From NCBI RefSeq assembly GCF_047675955.1, contig NC_132914.1, positions 130,248,663 to 130,312,662 on the forward strand: a stretch of DNA of 64,000 bases. Direction: 5' to 3'. The stretch comes from Chlorocebus sabaeus (Eukaryota > Chordata > Mammalia > Primates > Cercopithecidae). Below are positions 23,079 to 34,945 of this stretch, in pieces. How positions within the stretch are numbered: the first letter of the stretch is position 1; each line of letters opens with the position of its first letter. Under the pieces are notes generated by a model. The model searched no databases, had not been told where the DNA came from, and was given only the letters and a program-made list of their open reading frames with translations. Both the position numbers and the translations under genes were made by a program.

Positions 23079-23258
23079 GGCCGGGCATGGTGGCGAGCGC
23101 CTGTAGTCCCAGCTACTCAGGAGGCTGAGGCAGGAGAATTGCTTGAATCTGGGAGGTGGAGGTTGCAGTGAGCTGAGATTGAGCCACTGCGCTCCAGCCT
23201 GGGCGACAGAGCGATACTCTGTCTCCAAAAAGAAAAAAAAAAGAAAAGAAAAAAAAGG
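23079..23258 (+). mobile_element. Alu, 5'-deleted
   Basis: Begins 'ggccgggcatggtggcgagc' and jumps straight to the right arm, so most of the left arm is missing. Confidence 0.8.
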
Positions 23259-23342
23259 CCAAAATAGATGAACAACTTGTCAAGGTCTTACCTTATTTTT
23301 AGAACCAAAAATACAGAAGAAACAAAGTATCTTTGAAAATGG

Positions 23343-23650
23343 AGCCGGGCGCGGTGGCTCAAGCCTGTAATCCTAGCACTTTGGGAGGCCGAGACGGGCG
23401 GATCACGAGGTCAGGAGATCGAGACCATCCTGGCTAACACGGTGAAACCCCGTCTCTACTAAAAAATACAAAAAACTAGCCGGGCGAGGTGGCGGGCACC
23501 TGTAGTCCCAGCTACTCGGGAGACTGAGGCAGGAGAATGGCGTGAACCCGGGAGGCGGAGCTTGCAGTGAGCTGAGATCGGGCCACTGCACTCCAGCCTG
23601 GGCGACAGAGCCAGACTCCGTCTCAAAAAAAAAAAAAAAAAAAAAAAAAA
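23343..23650 (+). mobile_element. AluY, Old World monkey type
   Basis: Near-consensus sense copy between direct repeats 'gaaaatgga(g)'. Target-site duplication and long poly(A) are intact. Confidence 0.9.
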
Positions 23651-23972
23651 GAAAATGGAGCTTCAATTGCATCACAAGCACACGCTATACAACTTGGGAT
23701 CCATCAAGAGGCCTGTTTGTTAGAATAGAATTTCCAAGTGTGTTCTATGCTGCTTTCCAAATCCAAAGAGGTCTACCAAGCATTTTACCTCTGCATGCGT
23801 GAAGTACAAATTGCAATAACTTGCCTTTTCCCTTAAAGGGATGTCTTAGCATTCTTCCATTCACTGAACTAAAAACTTCATAAATGTCAGGCCCTTAAAT
23901 CTTCTAGCACATATATGTATTATTAGGTCACTTTCGGTACTTGCTACTTCTTACATAAAAATTACAGATCTG

Positions 23973-24280
23973 AGCCGGGCGCGGTGGCTCACTCCTGTAA
24001 TCCCAGCACTTTGGGAGGCCGAAGCGGGTGGATCACGAGGTCAGGAGATTGAGACCATCCTGGCTAACACGGTGAAACCCCGTCTCTACTAAAAAATACA
24101 AAAAACTAGCTGGGCGAGGTGGCGGGCGCCTGTAGTCCCAGCTACTCGGGAGGCTGAGGCAGGAGAATGGCGTGAACCTGGGAGGTGGAGCTTGCAGTGA
24201 GCTGAGATCCGGCCACTGCACTCCAGCCTGGGCGACAGAGCGAGACTCTGTCTCAAAAAAAAAAAAAAAAAAAAAAAATT
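23973..24280 (+). mobile_element. AluY, Old World monkey type
   Basis: Sense copy flanked by 'attacagatctg' on both sides (target-site duplication). Confidence 0.92.
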
Positions 24281-24406
24281 ACAGATCTGTTCTCTACAGG
24301 GCCCAGGCCACCACCTCTGGTCTCTGGTTCAACTGTTACTTTCTGTGGGGTCAGATACGATGTTTTAAATATTCCTTTAACAAATTTTAGTCTATTTATT
24401 TGCTTT

Positions 24407-25172
24407 GGTTTTTTTTTCTTTTCTCAGACACAGTCTCACTCTGTCATCTAGTCTGGAGTGCAGTGGCGCTCTGGTTCACTGCAGCCTTGACCTCCCAGGC
24501 TGAGGTGATCCTCCCACCTCAGCCTCCCAAATAGCTGGGTTACAGGTGCGCACCACCATACCTGAATAACTTTTAGTAGAGATGAGTTTCGCGATGTTTT
24601 CCAGGCTGGTCTCTAACTCCTGGGTGCAAGCAATCTGCCTGCCTTGGCTTCCCAAAGTGCTGGGATTACAGGCTTGAGCCACTGCCATGAATTCTTATTA
24701 TTTCTTCAAAACATCTAAAATTGTTATTGATATAATTTGCATATAGCCAGGCATGGTGGCTTATGCCTGTAATCCCAGCACTTTGCAAGGCTGGGGCAGA
24801 TGGATCACTTGAGGTCAGGAATTCAAGACCAGCCTGGCCAACATGGTGAAACCCCGTCTCTACTATAAATACAAAAATTACTCAATCCCAGCTACTCAAG
24901 AGGCTGAGGCAGGAGAATCACTTGAACCCAGGAAGTAGAGGTTGCAGTGAGCTGAGATCGTGCCACTGCACTCCAGCCTGGGTGACAGAGTGAGACTCTG
25001 TCTCAAAAAAATTGCGTATAAATAAATGTACTTACTTTTCTTTTTTTTTCTTTAGAGATTGGGTCTCACTGTGTTTCCTAGGTTGGACTTGAACTCCTAT
25101 GCTGAAGTGACTATCCTGCCTCAGCCTGCCTAGTAGTTGGAACTAAGGTGCACACCACCACATCTGGCTAAG
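24407..25172. mobile_element. Three Alu-derived elements in a row
   Basis: Antisense Alu 24407-24684, sense Alu with a short internal deletion 24747-25012, and an antisense monomer-like fragment 25033-25172. Confidence 0.8.
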
Positions 25173-25189
25173 TGTACGTATTTCTAATG

Positions 25190-25594
25190 TATAATTCAAA
25201 TTCTATGAGCTTTGAAAAATGTCTGTGGCTGTGCAACCACAGCTCCTGTCAAGATGTAGGACATTTCCATTACTCCAAAATATTCCCTTGTTTCTCTTCC
25301 CAGTCAAATCTCACTCCATCACTGACCCCAGGTAACCGCTAATCTCCCTTCTAACACTATAGATTATTTTTGTCTTTTCTATAATTTTATATAAATGGAA
25401 ATTATGCAAAAAGTATTTGTTTTTGTCTGGCTACTTCCACTCTGATGTTGTTGGGATTTGTGCGTGTTGTGTGTGCATCAGTGGTTTGTTTCTTTTTATT
25501 GCTGAATATTCCTTTGTATGAATATACCCAGTTGTCTGTCTGTGCACCTGCTGGTGGACATTTGGGTTCAGATTTTTGGCTATGAAGAATAAAG
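25190..25594 (-). mobile_element. L1 3'-part fragment
   Basis: Antisense L1ME-like sequence: 'tttttattgctgaatattcc' and 'tggctatgaagaataaagct'. It stops where a sense fragment begins. Confidence 0.7.
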
Positions 25595-25865
25595 CTGAGA
25601 TACCACATTACACCCATCATAACGGCTAAACAAAACACTGCCAATACGATGTGCTGGCAATAATGTGGAGGAACCAGAACTCTCAGACGTTGCTAGTGGG
25701 AATTAAAAAATAAAACCACTTTGGAAAACAGTTTGACAGTTTCTTAAAAGTTGAATATATGCTGGCCATATGATTCAGCAATTCTACTCTTCTGTATTTA
25801 CCAAGGAAAATGAAAATGTCCCCAAACACTTATACACTAGGGTTCACAATACCATTTTAAGAAAT
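25595..25865 (+). mobile_element. L1 3'-part fragment
   Basis: Sense L1: 'tgagataccacattacaccc', 'tttggaaaacagtttgacag'. Directly abuts an antisense L1 fragment. Confidence 0.7.
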
Positions 25866-25957
25866 GTTTAGGCTGGCCTTCTCTGATCTCTGCTGCTGAA
25901 GCTACAAACTGAGGATCACAGAAAAGGAAAAAATGAGTCATTAAAAGAAGAACCCTG

Positions 25958-25959
25958 AG

Positions 25960-25997
<38 letters not shown>

Positions 25998-26065
25998 ATT
26001 CTTATGTCTATATCTCTATATATACAGATCTTATATATATATAATATAGAGAGAGATCATATATA
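25958..26065. repeat. (GT)n and TA-rich microsatellites
   Basis: A GT run of about 17 units at 25960-25993, followed by interrupted TATA and GAGA stretches. Confidence 0.9.
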
Positions 26066-26186
26066 TCTCCTTATTCTTAAAAATACATCCAGAAGATGAC
26101 TTCATGTGGCAGAGCCCTTTCGAGCAGAAGCATCATCTATGTGTTCTCTAGGCTACTGAAAATAATTTGATTTAAAAATTTAATTT

Positions 26187-27186
26187 AATTTTTTTTGGTG
26201 GGGGATGGAGTTTTGCTCTTGTTGCCCAGGCTGGAGTGCAGTGGCAAGATCTCGGCTCACCGCAACCTCCGCCTCCTGGATTCAAGTGATTCTCCTGCCT
26301 CAGCCTCCCGAGTAGTTGAGATTACAGGCATGTCCTACCCACACCCAGCTAATTTTGTATTTTTAGTAGAGACGGGGTTTCTCCATGTTAGCAAGGCTGG
26401 TCTCAAACTCCCGACCTCTGGTGATCCGCCCACCTCGACCTCCCAAAGTGCTCCACTCTCAGCCAATTTAATTATTAGAGACAGGATCTTACTCTGTCAC
26501 CCAGGCTAGAATGCAGTGGTACGATCATAGCTCACTGCAGCCTTGAACTCCTGTGTTGAAGTGATCCTACTGGCTCAGCCTCCCAAGTGGTTAGAACTAC
26601 AGGTGCACACTACCGTGTCTGGCTAATTAACTTTATTTCTTTTAGACATTGGGATCTCACTATGTTGCCCAGGTTGGTCTTGAACTCCTGACCTCAAGTG
26701 ATTCTCCTGCCTTGGCCTCTCAAACTGCTGGGATTACAGGAATGAGCCACTATGTCCAGCCCAAAGCATGTTTTATCCAATACATGTTGTTTGGACCTAC
26801 AGCCAAGCAGTTTGTACAAAATAATAATGTTGTATCCCTATATCACACTCAAAAAGATAAATGCCAGAAAGGAGAATTCTACAATTGGCATGTAAGAAAC
26901 AGCACAGTAGCTCACACCTGTAGTCCCAGCACTTTAGGAGGCCAAGGTGGGAGGATTGCTTGAACCCAGGAGTTGATATCAGCCTGGGCAACATAGGGAG
27001 ACCCTGTCTTTACAAAAAATAAAAATTAGCTGGGCAAGGTGGTAGAGGCCTGTAGTCCCAGCTACTTGGGAGGCCGAGGTAGGAGGATCACTTGAGTCTG
27101 GGAGGTTGAGGCAGCAGTCAGCCATGACTGCACCACTGCACTCCAACCTGGGTGACAGAGTGAGACCCTGTCTCAAAAAAAGTAAA
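26187..27186. mobile_element. Three Alus
   Basis: Antisense AluS-like 26187-26463 (truncated), antisense AluJ-like 26470-26762, sense AluJ-like 26897-27186. Confidence 0.82.
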
Positions 27187-27736
27187 AACATTATATATAA
27201 TTATATTAATATCTATAATGTGGATAAAAAATGTTAAAACATGCACTAAGGAGAACAACTATAAAACATAGATTTCACCCGCATAAAACGTAAGGTTATA
27301 GAAAGTAAAACTGTCTCCTGTAAGTCTTTATTGGCTAATTTATGAAAAATGTATACAATGAGACTGTGCACAGACCTTTACAAAAAAAATTGAATATACT
27401 AATTCAAAACATATTTTATGAACCTTTACCTACCATGTACTACCTATAACATACCACTGTTCTAGGCAAAGCGTAAAAGTCTGAGACAAGATTTCTTCTC
27501 TCCCAGAGTTTATATTTTAATAAGAAGAGACATATATATGTATATGTATATGTGTACATATATGTATATAAAAAGTGTAGGTACATATTAATACACTTTT
27601 AAATTATATACACATATACTTTTTAATATTTGAATAAATGTTATGATAAAAACAAAACAGGGTAATATGATACAGATTGATTTAAATGTGAGGAAAACTG
27701 CAATTGGTAGTTTTTTAAAATCTTATTCAAGCTTAT
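27187..27736. other. Spacer without recognised gene
   Basis: AT-rich, with a short TATATG-type simple repeat at about 27525-27560. Confidence 0.5.
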
Positions 27737-28222
27737 TTGATTTTTTATTTTTTATTTGAGACGAAGTCTCGCTCTGTCACCCAGGCTGTAGTGCAATGGC
27801 ATGATCTTAGCTCACTGCAACCTTCACCTCCCAGATTCAAGCAATTCTCCCACCTCAGCTTCCCGAGTAGCTGGGACTACAGGTTTCCGCCACCACGCTT
27901 GGCCAATTTTTGTATTTTTAGTAGAGACAGGGTTTCATCACATTGGCCAGACTGCTCTCCAGCTCCTGACTTCAAGTGATCCACCCGTCTCAGCCTCCCA
28001 AAGTGCTGGGATTACAGGCGTGAGCCACCGTGCCCAGCCCTAATTTTTAAATTTTAAATTTCATTTTATTTTAGATTCAGGTCCCTTTACTCTTCTTCTT
28101 GCTGTTAGAGACAGGGTCTCACTATGTTGCCCAGGCTGGTCTCAAACTCCTGGCCCCAAGCAATCTTTCCACCTCAGCCTCCCAAAGTGCTGGGATTGCA
28201 GGTGTGAGCCACTGCACCTGGC
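27737..28222 (-). mobile_element. Alu plus Alu fragment
   Basis: Antisense AluS-like 27737-28040 and an antisense right-arm fragment 28103-28222. Confidence 0.82.
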
Positions 28223-28681
28223 CCTTTCACTCTTTACTATAATTGTCTTAAATCTTTCCTCTATATACAGTGAGGTCTTGCATCAGATGATGTTAAAATT
28301 TTTGCTTCAACTATTGAGCGTGATTTTAAAAACTCATGAGAAAGGTAGTTTGTTACATTTACCCCAATTTTAACCCACTCCACAGTTTTTTGTCTTTTTG
28401 AAGTTCCATCCTGTTACCTTTCCAGTCAGAGATGCTCTGTGAGTCAGTCTTGAATGGCAGTCAACCAATTATTATTTTCCTTCATCTGAAATGCTTTTAT
28501 TTTTTCTTAATTCCCGAAAGGTAATTTTGGTAGTTATAGAATTAGAGGTTGACAAATCTTTCAAGCACTTGAAAAATCTGCCACTTCCCTCCAGCTTCCA
28601 TGGTTTCAGATGACAAAGCTACTGTCATTCAAATTGTTGTTACCCCACAGGGAATGCATTTTTTCTCTTAAAACTGAATAT
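28223..28681. other. Spacer, probably old L1
   Basis: T-rich sequence ('cttttattttttcttaattc') consistent with an old antisense L1, not firmly assignable. Confidence 0.3.
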
Positions 28682-29015
28682 AGCCGGGCGCGGTGACTCA
28701 CACCTGTAATCCCAGCACTTTGGGAGGCTGAGGCAGGTGGATCACCTGAGGTCGGGAGTTCAAGACCAGCCTGACCAACATGGAGAAACTCCATCTCCAC
28801 AAAAAATACAAAATTAGCCTGGGTAGTGGCACATGCCTGTAATCCTAGCTACTTGGGAGGCTGAGGCAGGAGAATCACTTGAACCTGGGAGGCAGAGGTT
28901 GCAGCGAGCCAAGATTGTGCCATTGCACTCCAGCCTGGGCAACAAGAGCGAAACTCAGTCTCAAAACAAAACAAAACAAAACAAAACAAACAAACACACA
29001 AACAAAAAAAAAAAC
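28682..29015 (+). mobile_element. Alu with (AAAAC)n tail
   Basis: Sense AluS-like with an A tail evolved into AAAAC and CAAA repeats. Confidence 0.88.
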
Positions 29016-29089
29016 TGAATAGAATCACAATGGAATTTCTAATAAATTTTGCAAAAGGAGTTTGGCAAGATTATTTTAAAATTTATCTG

Positions 29090-29495
29090 CAGCCAGGTGT
29101 GATATTACTCATGCCAGTAATTCCAGCACTTTGGGAGGCTGAGGCTGGAGGATCGCTTGAGCCCAGGAGGTTGAGGTTACAGTGAACCACGATTGCACCA
29201 CTGCACTCCAGCCTAGGTGATGGTGTGACCGGTCTTAAAATAAATAAATAAATAAAATTTTCAGGAGCTCGAGACCATGCTGGCCAACATGGTGAAACCC
29301 CGTCTCTACTAAAAATACAAACATTAGCTGGGTGTGGTGGTGGGCGCTTGTACTCCCAGCTACTCAGGAGGCTGAGGCAAGAGAATCGCTTGAATCCAGG
29401 AGGCAGAGATTGCAGTGAGCCAAGATCGCGGCACTGCACTCCAGCCTGGCAACAGAATGAGACTCTATCTCAAATAAATAAATAAATAATAAAAA
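29090..29495 (+). mobile_element. Two Alu copies, each incomplete
   Basis: A sense Alu missing its centre (29090-29256) ends in (AAAT)n and runs directly into a second sense Alu lacking its first third (29257-29495), which also ends in (AAAT)n. One element may have inserted into the other with deletion. Confidence 0.75.
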
Positions 29496-29800
29496 ATAAA
29501 ATTTATCTACAGGGTAAAACACATAAGATAGTCTAGAAAATAAGAAAAGAAAGAGTAAGAGAGGATGTGCCTTACCAGAAAGCTACAGTAATTAAGACCA
29601 TATAATATTGGCACAGAAATAGGCAATGAGATCCATGTAACAAAATAGAAGATTCAGAAAGAGACCCAAATATAAGGAAAATTAAGAGTGTAGGAAATAT
29701 TTTAAACATTGGTATATGGATACCCTTTTTAAACAAGAGAAATTCAAAAGCCAGAAAGGAAAAGACTTTTAGATTTGACTACGTAAATACTTACAGCACA

Positions 29801-30264
29801 GGTTGGGCACAGTGGCTCACGCCTGTAGTCCCAGCACTTTGGGAGGTCAAGGCCGGCAGATCAGCTTAGGTCAGGAGTTCAAGACCAGCCTGGCCAACAT
29901 GGTGAAAGCCCGTCTCTACTGTAAATACAAAAAATTAGCTGGACAGGTGCCTGTAATCTTAGCTACTTGGGAGGCTGAGGCAGGAAAATAGCTGAAACCC
30001 AGGAGGAGGGGTTGCAGTAAGCCGAGATTGTGCCATTGCACTCCAGCCTGGGCAACAAGAGTGAAACTCCATCTAAAAAAAGAAAAATAATTAGCCAGGC
30101 GCGGTGGCGTGTGCTGGTAGTCTCAGCTATTTGGGAGGCTGAGGCATGCGACTCACTTGAACCCAGGAAGGTGGAGGTTGCAGTGAACTGAGATCGTGCC
30201 GCTGTACTGCAGCCTGAGTGATGGAATGAGACTCTGTCTAGAAAAATAAAATTAAAAAAAAAAA
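29801..30264 (+). mobile_element. Alu followed by an Alu fragment
   Basis: Sense Alu 29801-30090 and a sense right-arm fragment 30091-30264 beginning 'agccaggcgcggtggcgtgt'. Confidence 0.8.
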
Positions 30265-31217
30265 GCTTATAGCACACAACCTTACAATATACAAGGGAAA
30301 ATATAAGTAACAACTTGTGAGAATATGCTATATTTGCAACATATATATAAAAGGCATAAAATCCCACTGTGCAAAGAGCTTCTACAAATTAATTATAAAA
30401 ACATAAGGCTCCTAATAGAAAAGTGATTCATAGCAAAATAATGGTTCGTAGCCTTTGCTATCTTCACAGAAGATAGACACTAGTCAATAATCAGTTTCAT
30501 ATTATCATGAAAAGTAAATTAAAACACGATATCACTTTACCTCACAATAGGACAAAAGTTAAAACTTGATAATATGTATCATTCCTTTAGTCAATAAATA
30601 TTCACTGAGCACCAAGTAGCATAGTAGTCATCATGGGTACAGTGATGAACAAAATGGTGTCTAGATTCATGGTGCTTACAGTCTAGTGATGTAATCACTA
30701 ACAAAATAATCACATGAACATAAGTACATAATTACAAACATAATTGCAAATTAAGTAAATGCTAAAGAGAGTAAGTCTAGGGCATAATCATTGGGACCTT
30801 ACTGATTACAATGGGATCAAAGAGCACTTCTCTGAGCAAGACTTGCTGGGCTGAAATGTAAAGGATGACCTGAAATGAACTAATGAGGTTATGGTGTGAA
30901 GGGATAGTCACCTTTTTTTTTTTCAGACGGAATTAATGTGCTCAAAGATCCTTAGGCACATGACATTTGAGGAAACAAAGTGCAGTTAGAGAGGAGGAAA
31001 GTCATGTAAGAAAAGCTTGAAAAGATGGGAGTAAGATCCTGCAGCCTGTGGACCACATTAAGGACTTCTGCCTTTACTTAAGAACAATTAAAATCATCAA
31101 GTTATGTTAAGCAGAAGAATATGAGCAGAATTGCTTTGTAAAAATCAGGCTGACTTCGGTGTGAAGGAAAGATATGGGGAAACGGATGAAGTGAAATCTT
31201 CCGCAAGATTCCAGGTT
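30265..31217. other. Spacer with an ancient repeat
   Basis: 'tcaataaatattcactgagc' and 'atggtgcttacagtctagtg' at 30580-30700 look like a very old L2/MIR-era repeat; no gene seen. Confidence 0.4.
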
Positions 31218-31526
31218 AGGCCGGGTGCGGTGGCTCACGCCTGTAATCCCAGCACTTTGGGAGGCCGAGACGGGCAGATCACGAGGTCAAGAGATCGAGA
31301 CCATCCTGGCTAACACGGTGAAACCCTGTCTCTACTAAAAATACAAAAAACTAGCTGGGCGAGGTGGCGGGTGCCTGTAGTCCCAGCTACTCCGGAGGCT
31401 GAGGCAGGAGAATGGTGTAAACCTGGGAGGCGGAGCTTGCAGTGAGCTGGGATCCGGCCACTGCACTCCAGCCTGGGCGACAGAGCCAGACTCCGTCTCA
31501 AAAAAAAAAAAAAAAAAAAAAAAAAA
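31218..31526 (+). mobile_element. AluY, Old World monkey type
   Basis: Sense copy flanked by 'agattccaggtta' on both sides, a clear target-site duplication; long poly(A). Confidence 0.92.
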
Positions 31527-32685
31527 GATTCCAGGTTAGAAAGGATAATTTGGACAATATTAATAAAGTTAAACATGCACACATCATTCTCTATATGTCC
31601 CCAAATTAATTTTCTTCTCTTCTGAACTTGTTTCTTTTCCTGGGTTCATCATCTCAGTGAAACAAAATAGCTATGAGATCTGGGTGCGTCACCTGTAGGG
31701 TAACTGGAAGCTGAAGCCATAAGAGTGGACGGCCATGGCATAAGTCTTTAAAGAAGGAAATTCTCTGAGTATATCACCCTAACAAGACACTTAGCTCTTC
31801 CTCTCCTTCTATTTAATTGGATGATATCCAATTCATCACCCAGTCCTTTAGAGTCTCCCTTTAAATTGTTTCTTAAATAAATCCCCTCAATCCATTCTCT
31901 GCACCAGTTCAGATTAGTTTCCAGAATATTTAACTATTGCCCCAGTGGCCTTCTTCCCTTCAGTTCACCATGAACACAGGCAGTGGAATGCAAATATGAT
32001 TATACACATCCTCCTTAGAATTTTAATGGGTCTTCCCAGCTTACTGAGCCACATCCAAGCTCCTTCACAAGGACTTTTTTTTTCAGTCTCCTGTCTTTTC
32101 ACCAGGTCAGTGAATTTCCTCTTTTTTTGCCCTTTTCCATTTTGTATAATGGGCTTTTTCTTTTTTGTCTCTCTTTTTCATAAACTGTTCCCTTGATCTG
32201 GAACAATACTCCTTTGACTCAGTGGGTTGAGTTTTCCCTTACCTCGTATTTCAGCATACAGTTGGTGTTCTTCAAGGACAGGGATGTGACTGGCTCGCTT
32301 CCCCAAACCTCTCCTACATGCCCAGGACAGTGCCCCACACAACGTTGGGAGTAAAGGCGCTCCCAGGTCACTGGGCATCCAGCCCCTGTAGATGCAATCC
32401 AGTGCCTCTTTCCAGAAGGCGTCTGGGGGAGGGCTCGAGCTGGAGCACATGAAAAACCAGGGCCGCTCCAGTGTCTGCCTTCCTTCTCAGGTAACACGAG
32501 ACTGCTCAAGGGTGGGTGGGTGGGGTTCCCAAAGGGAGAAGCCGTGGCTGTGCCGGTACCAGGTAGAGTCGGGGTCGTCCATAAGGCCACAAGGGACTCG
32601 GGGTCACATCCTCTGAGACCACTGTTTCAAGGTGGCCAGGGAGCGTTGCAACGATTCTGGTTATTACAGCTATACGAAGCCAAAG
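31527..32685. other. Spacer upstream of the LTR pair
   Basis: No gene recognised. GC rises from about 32300. The overlapping short frames on both strands at 32178-32768 lack motifs and disagree with each other. Confidence 0.4.
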
Positions 32686-32739
32686 TGTCAGAGGTGTTTA
32701 AACCAGAGCAACTCCATCTTGTGTTTTTATTATCATTAT

Positions 32740-33040
32740 TTGCTGTTGTTGTTGTTGTTGTTTTTTGAACAGTCTCGCTCTGTCGCCTAGGCTGGAGTGC
32801 AATGGCACCATCTCAGCTCACTGCAACCTTTACCTCCCAGGTTCAAGCAATTCTCCTGTCTCAGCCTCCTGAGTAGCTGGGATTACAGGTGCGCACCACC
32901 ATGCCCGGCTAATTTTTCTATTTTTAGTGATGGGGTTTCATCATGTTGGTCAGGCTGGTCTCAAACTCGTGACCTCATGATCCGCCAGCCACAGCCTCCC
33001 AAAGTGGTGGGATTACAGGCGTGAGCCACCACGCTTGGCC
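32740..33040 (-). mobile_element. Alu inside the LTR
   Basis: Antisense Alu with a GTT-repeat tail, the first of two adjacent copies. Confidence 0.88.
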
Positions 33041-33336
33041 TTGTTTTGTTTTTTTTGAGACACAGTTTCACTATGTTGCCCAGGCTGGAGTGCAATGCCA
33101 AGATCTTGGCTCATAGCAACCTCCGCTTCCCGGGTTCAAGTGATTCTCCTGCCTCAGCCTCCCGAGTAGCTGGGATTACAGGCGCCCACTACCACACCCG
33201 GCTAATTTTTGTATTTTTAGTAGAGATGAGGTTTCACCATGTTGGCCAGGCTGATCTCAAACTCCTGACCTTGGGTAATCTGCCCGCCTCGCCTCCCAAA
33301 GTGCTGGGATTACAGGCATGAGCCACTGCTCCCAGC
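33041..33336 (-). mobile_element. Alu inside the LTR, second copy
   Basis: Antisense AluS-like directly following the previous Alu. Confidence 0.88.
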
Positions 33337-33565
33337 AACTCCATCTTAAACAAGAGCTAGGTAAAATAAGGCTGAGGCATACTGGGCTGCGTTCCAACAC
33401 CGTTAGGCATTCTAAGTCACAGTATGAGACAGGAGGTCAGCATGAGATACAGGTCATAAAGACCTTGCTGATAAAAGTTTACAGTAAGGAAGCCGGCTAA
33501 AACCCACCAAAACCAAGATGGCAATGAGAGTGACTTCTGGCTGTCCTCACTGCTACAACTTCCAC

Positions 33566-34097
33566 TGTCAGAGGTGGTTGAACTAGGGCAACTCTATCTT
33601 GAGTAGGGGTAGATAGAGTTGGGTAAAACAAGGCTGAGACCTGCTGGCCTGCATTCCCCGGAGGTTAAGGCATTCTTAGTCACTGGATGAGATATGAGGT
33701 TGGCACAAAATACGTGTCATAAAGACCTTGCTGATAAAACAGGTTGCAGTAAACAAGCCGACTAAACCCACCAAAACCAAGATGTGTGATGAGAGCGACC
33801 TCTGATTGTCCTCACTGCCCACCAGTGGCCATGGCAACATCAGGAAGTTACCCTATATGGTCTAGAAAGAGGAGGCATGAATAATCCACCCCTTGTTTAG
33901 CATATAATCAAGAAATAACCACAAAAATGCGCAACCAGCACCCTCGGGGCTGCCCCCCCTATGGATTAGCCATTCTTTATTCCTTTACTTTCCTAATAAA
34001 CTTGCTTTCACTTTATGGATTCGCCTCGAATTCTTTCTTGTGCGAGATCCAAGAACCCTTTCTTAGAGTCTGAGATCCAGACCCCTTTCCTGTAACA
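33566..34097 (+). mobile_element. ERV LTR, second of a tandem pair
   Basis: Begins 'tgtcagaggtggttgaact' and ends 'cctttcctgtaaca', so it has TG...CA ends. It repeats the motifs of the first copy and adds the 3' half: 'taatccaccccttgtttagc', a poly(A) signal AATAAA at 33995-34000 and 'gagatccaagaaccc'. It lies about 90 bp before the ZNF143-site array in front of ZNF140. Confidence 0.8.
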
Positions 34098-34184
34098 AAA
34101 GGTCTTGGACTGAAGTACTGACTCCACAGTCTTTAATAAAGTATCCTAGTTATTTAATAGTTGCGGTCTCGGGCTCTTGTTGGG

Positions 34185-34945
34185 CCGCGGTGGGTTCTGG
34201 GAAGTGTAGTTCGCCTGAGTCTCCAGTTCCTTGTCTCTGGGCGGTGTGGGCACGCCAGCGAGGCACTGTGGGAGTCGTAGTACCGGAGGAAAACCCTATA
34301 CCCTCTCTCCTGGGCCGCAGGAGTTTGGGGGACTATAGTCGCTAAAGCCCTACATAGTCTTCCGGCTTTGGGCGTGGCCGCGATGCACTCTGGGAGTCGT
34401 AGTAGGGGAAGACAGTCCTCCGCTCTTTTGCGCAGGGTCGCAGGATGTTCTGGGAAGTGTAGTTGCCTGAAGCTCGTGTTCTTTGTCTTTCGGTGATGTG
34501 CGTGTGGCCTCAAGGCACCCTGGGAGTTGTAGTGGGGCGGGGAAAGTCATTTGCTCTCTCCAGCGGGGTCGCGGTTGTTCTTGGGAAGTGCCGTTGCCTG
34601 AGTCCCGCGTTCTTCGTTTTTCGGCTGGTTGTGCGTGTGGCCGAGAGGCACGCGGGGAGTTATAGGAACCGAAAGCCCTGTGTAGTCTCCCGCGGCGGGC
34701 CGCGGTTGTTTCTGGGAAGTGTGGTTGCCTAGGTCCCGAGTCTTTGTTTCTAGGCTCTGGGGTGGGAGGATAGCCCTATGCTCTGGAACGCGGGGCCGCG
34801 GGGCCTTCTGGGAATTGTAGTTGTCCCAGGCCCTCGTTCTTTGTTTCCTCGCGCGGGAGCGCGGCGAACTGGGCGATCCAGTAGGAACGAAAACCGTATG
34901 CCCTTGCGCGCAGGGCCGCATTGGTTTCTGGGAATTGTAGTTTCT
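34185..34945 (+). repeat. Imperfect tandem repeat (96-133 bp units) bearing ZNF143/THAP11-type sites
   Basis: Units begin near 34185, 34319, 34442, 34573, 34704 and 34800, with a partial one at 34920. Full units have a first half around 'ttctgggaagtgtagttgcc', a T-rich spacer, a second half around 'gaggcaccctgggagttgta', and a G/C-rich end 'gcggggccgc'. The site cores lie at 34197, 34268, 34326, 34390, 34450, 34520, 34581, 34653, 34712, 34808 and 34928, all in one orientation. Those at 34520, 34808 and 34928 match ACTACAAYTCCCAG exactly on the minus strand. The unit at 34704 has lost most of its second half; the one at 34800 keeps a degenerate second site. Confidence 0.85.

Larger units (their letters stand above)
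32686..33563 (+). mobile_element. ERV LTR, first of a tandem pair, interrupted by two Alus
   Basis: Starts 'tgtcagaggtgtttaaacc'. After 'aactccatctt' (32710-32720) two antisense Alus intervene, and the same 11 bases recur at 33337-33347 where the LTR resumes. It continues through 'aaagaccttgctgataaaa' and 'caaaaccaagatggc', then stops at the start of the next copy, so its 3' half is missing. It resembles a class I ERV LTR; I do not name the subfamily. Confidence 0.75.

Noticed and set aside
25880..25960. A-rich stretch resembling the tail of a processed pseudogene
   Set aside because: Too short to match any gene I know, with no clear poly(A) or target duplication.
32178..32768. Overlapping frames on both strands at a GC-richer stretch
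   Set aside because: They overlap each other on opposite strands and share no domain or exon signals; chance openness from GC content is likelier.
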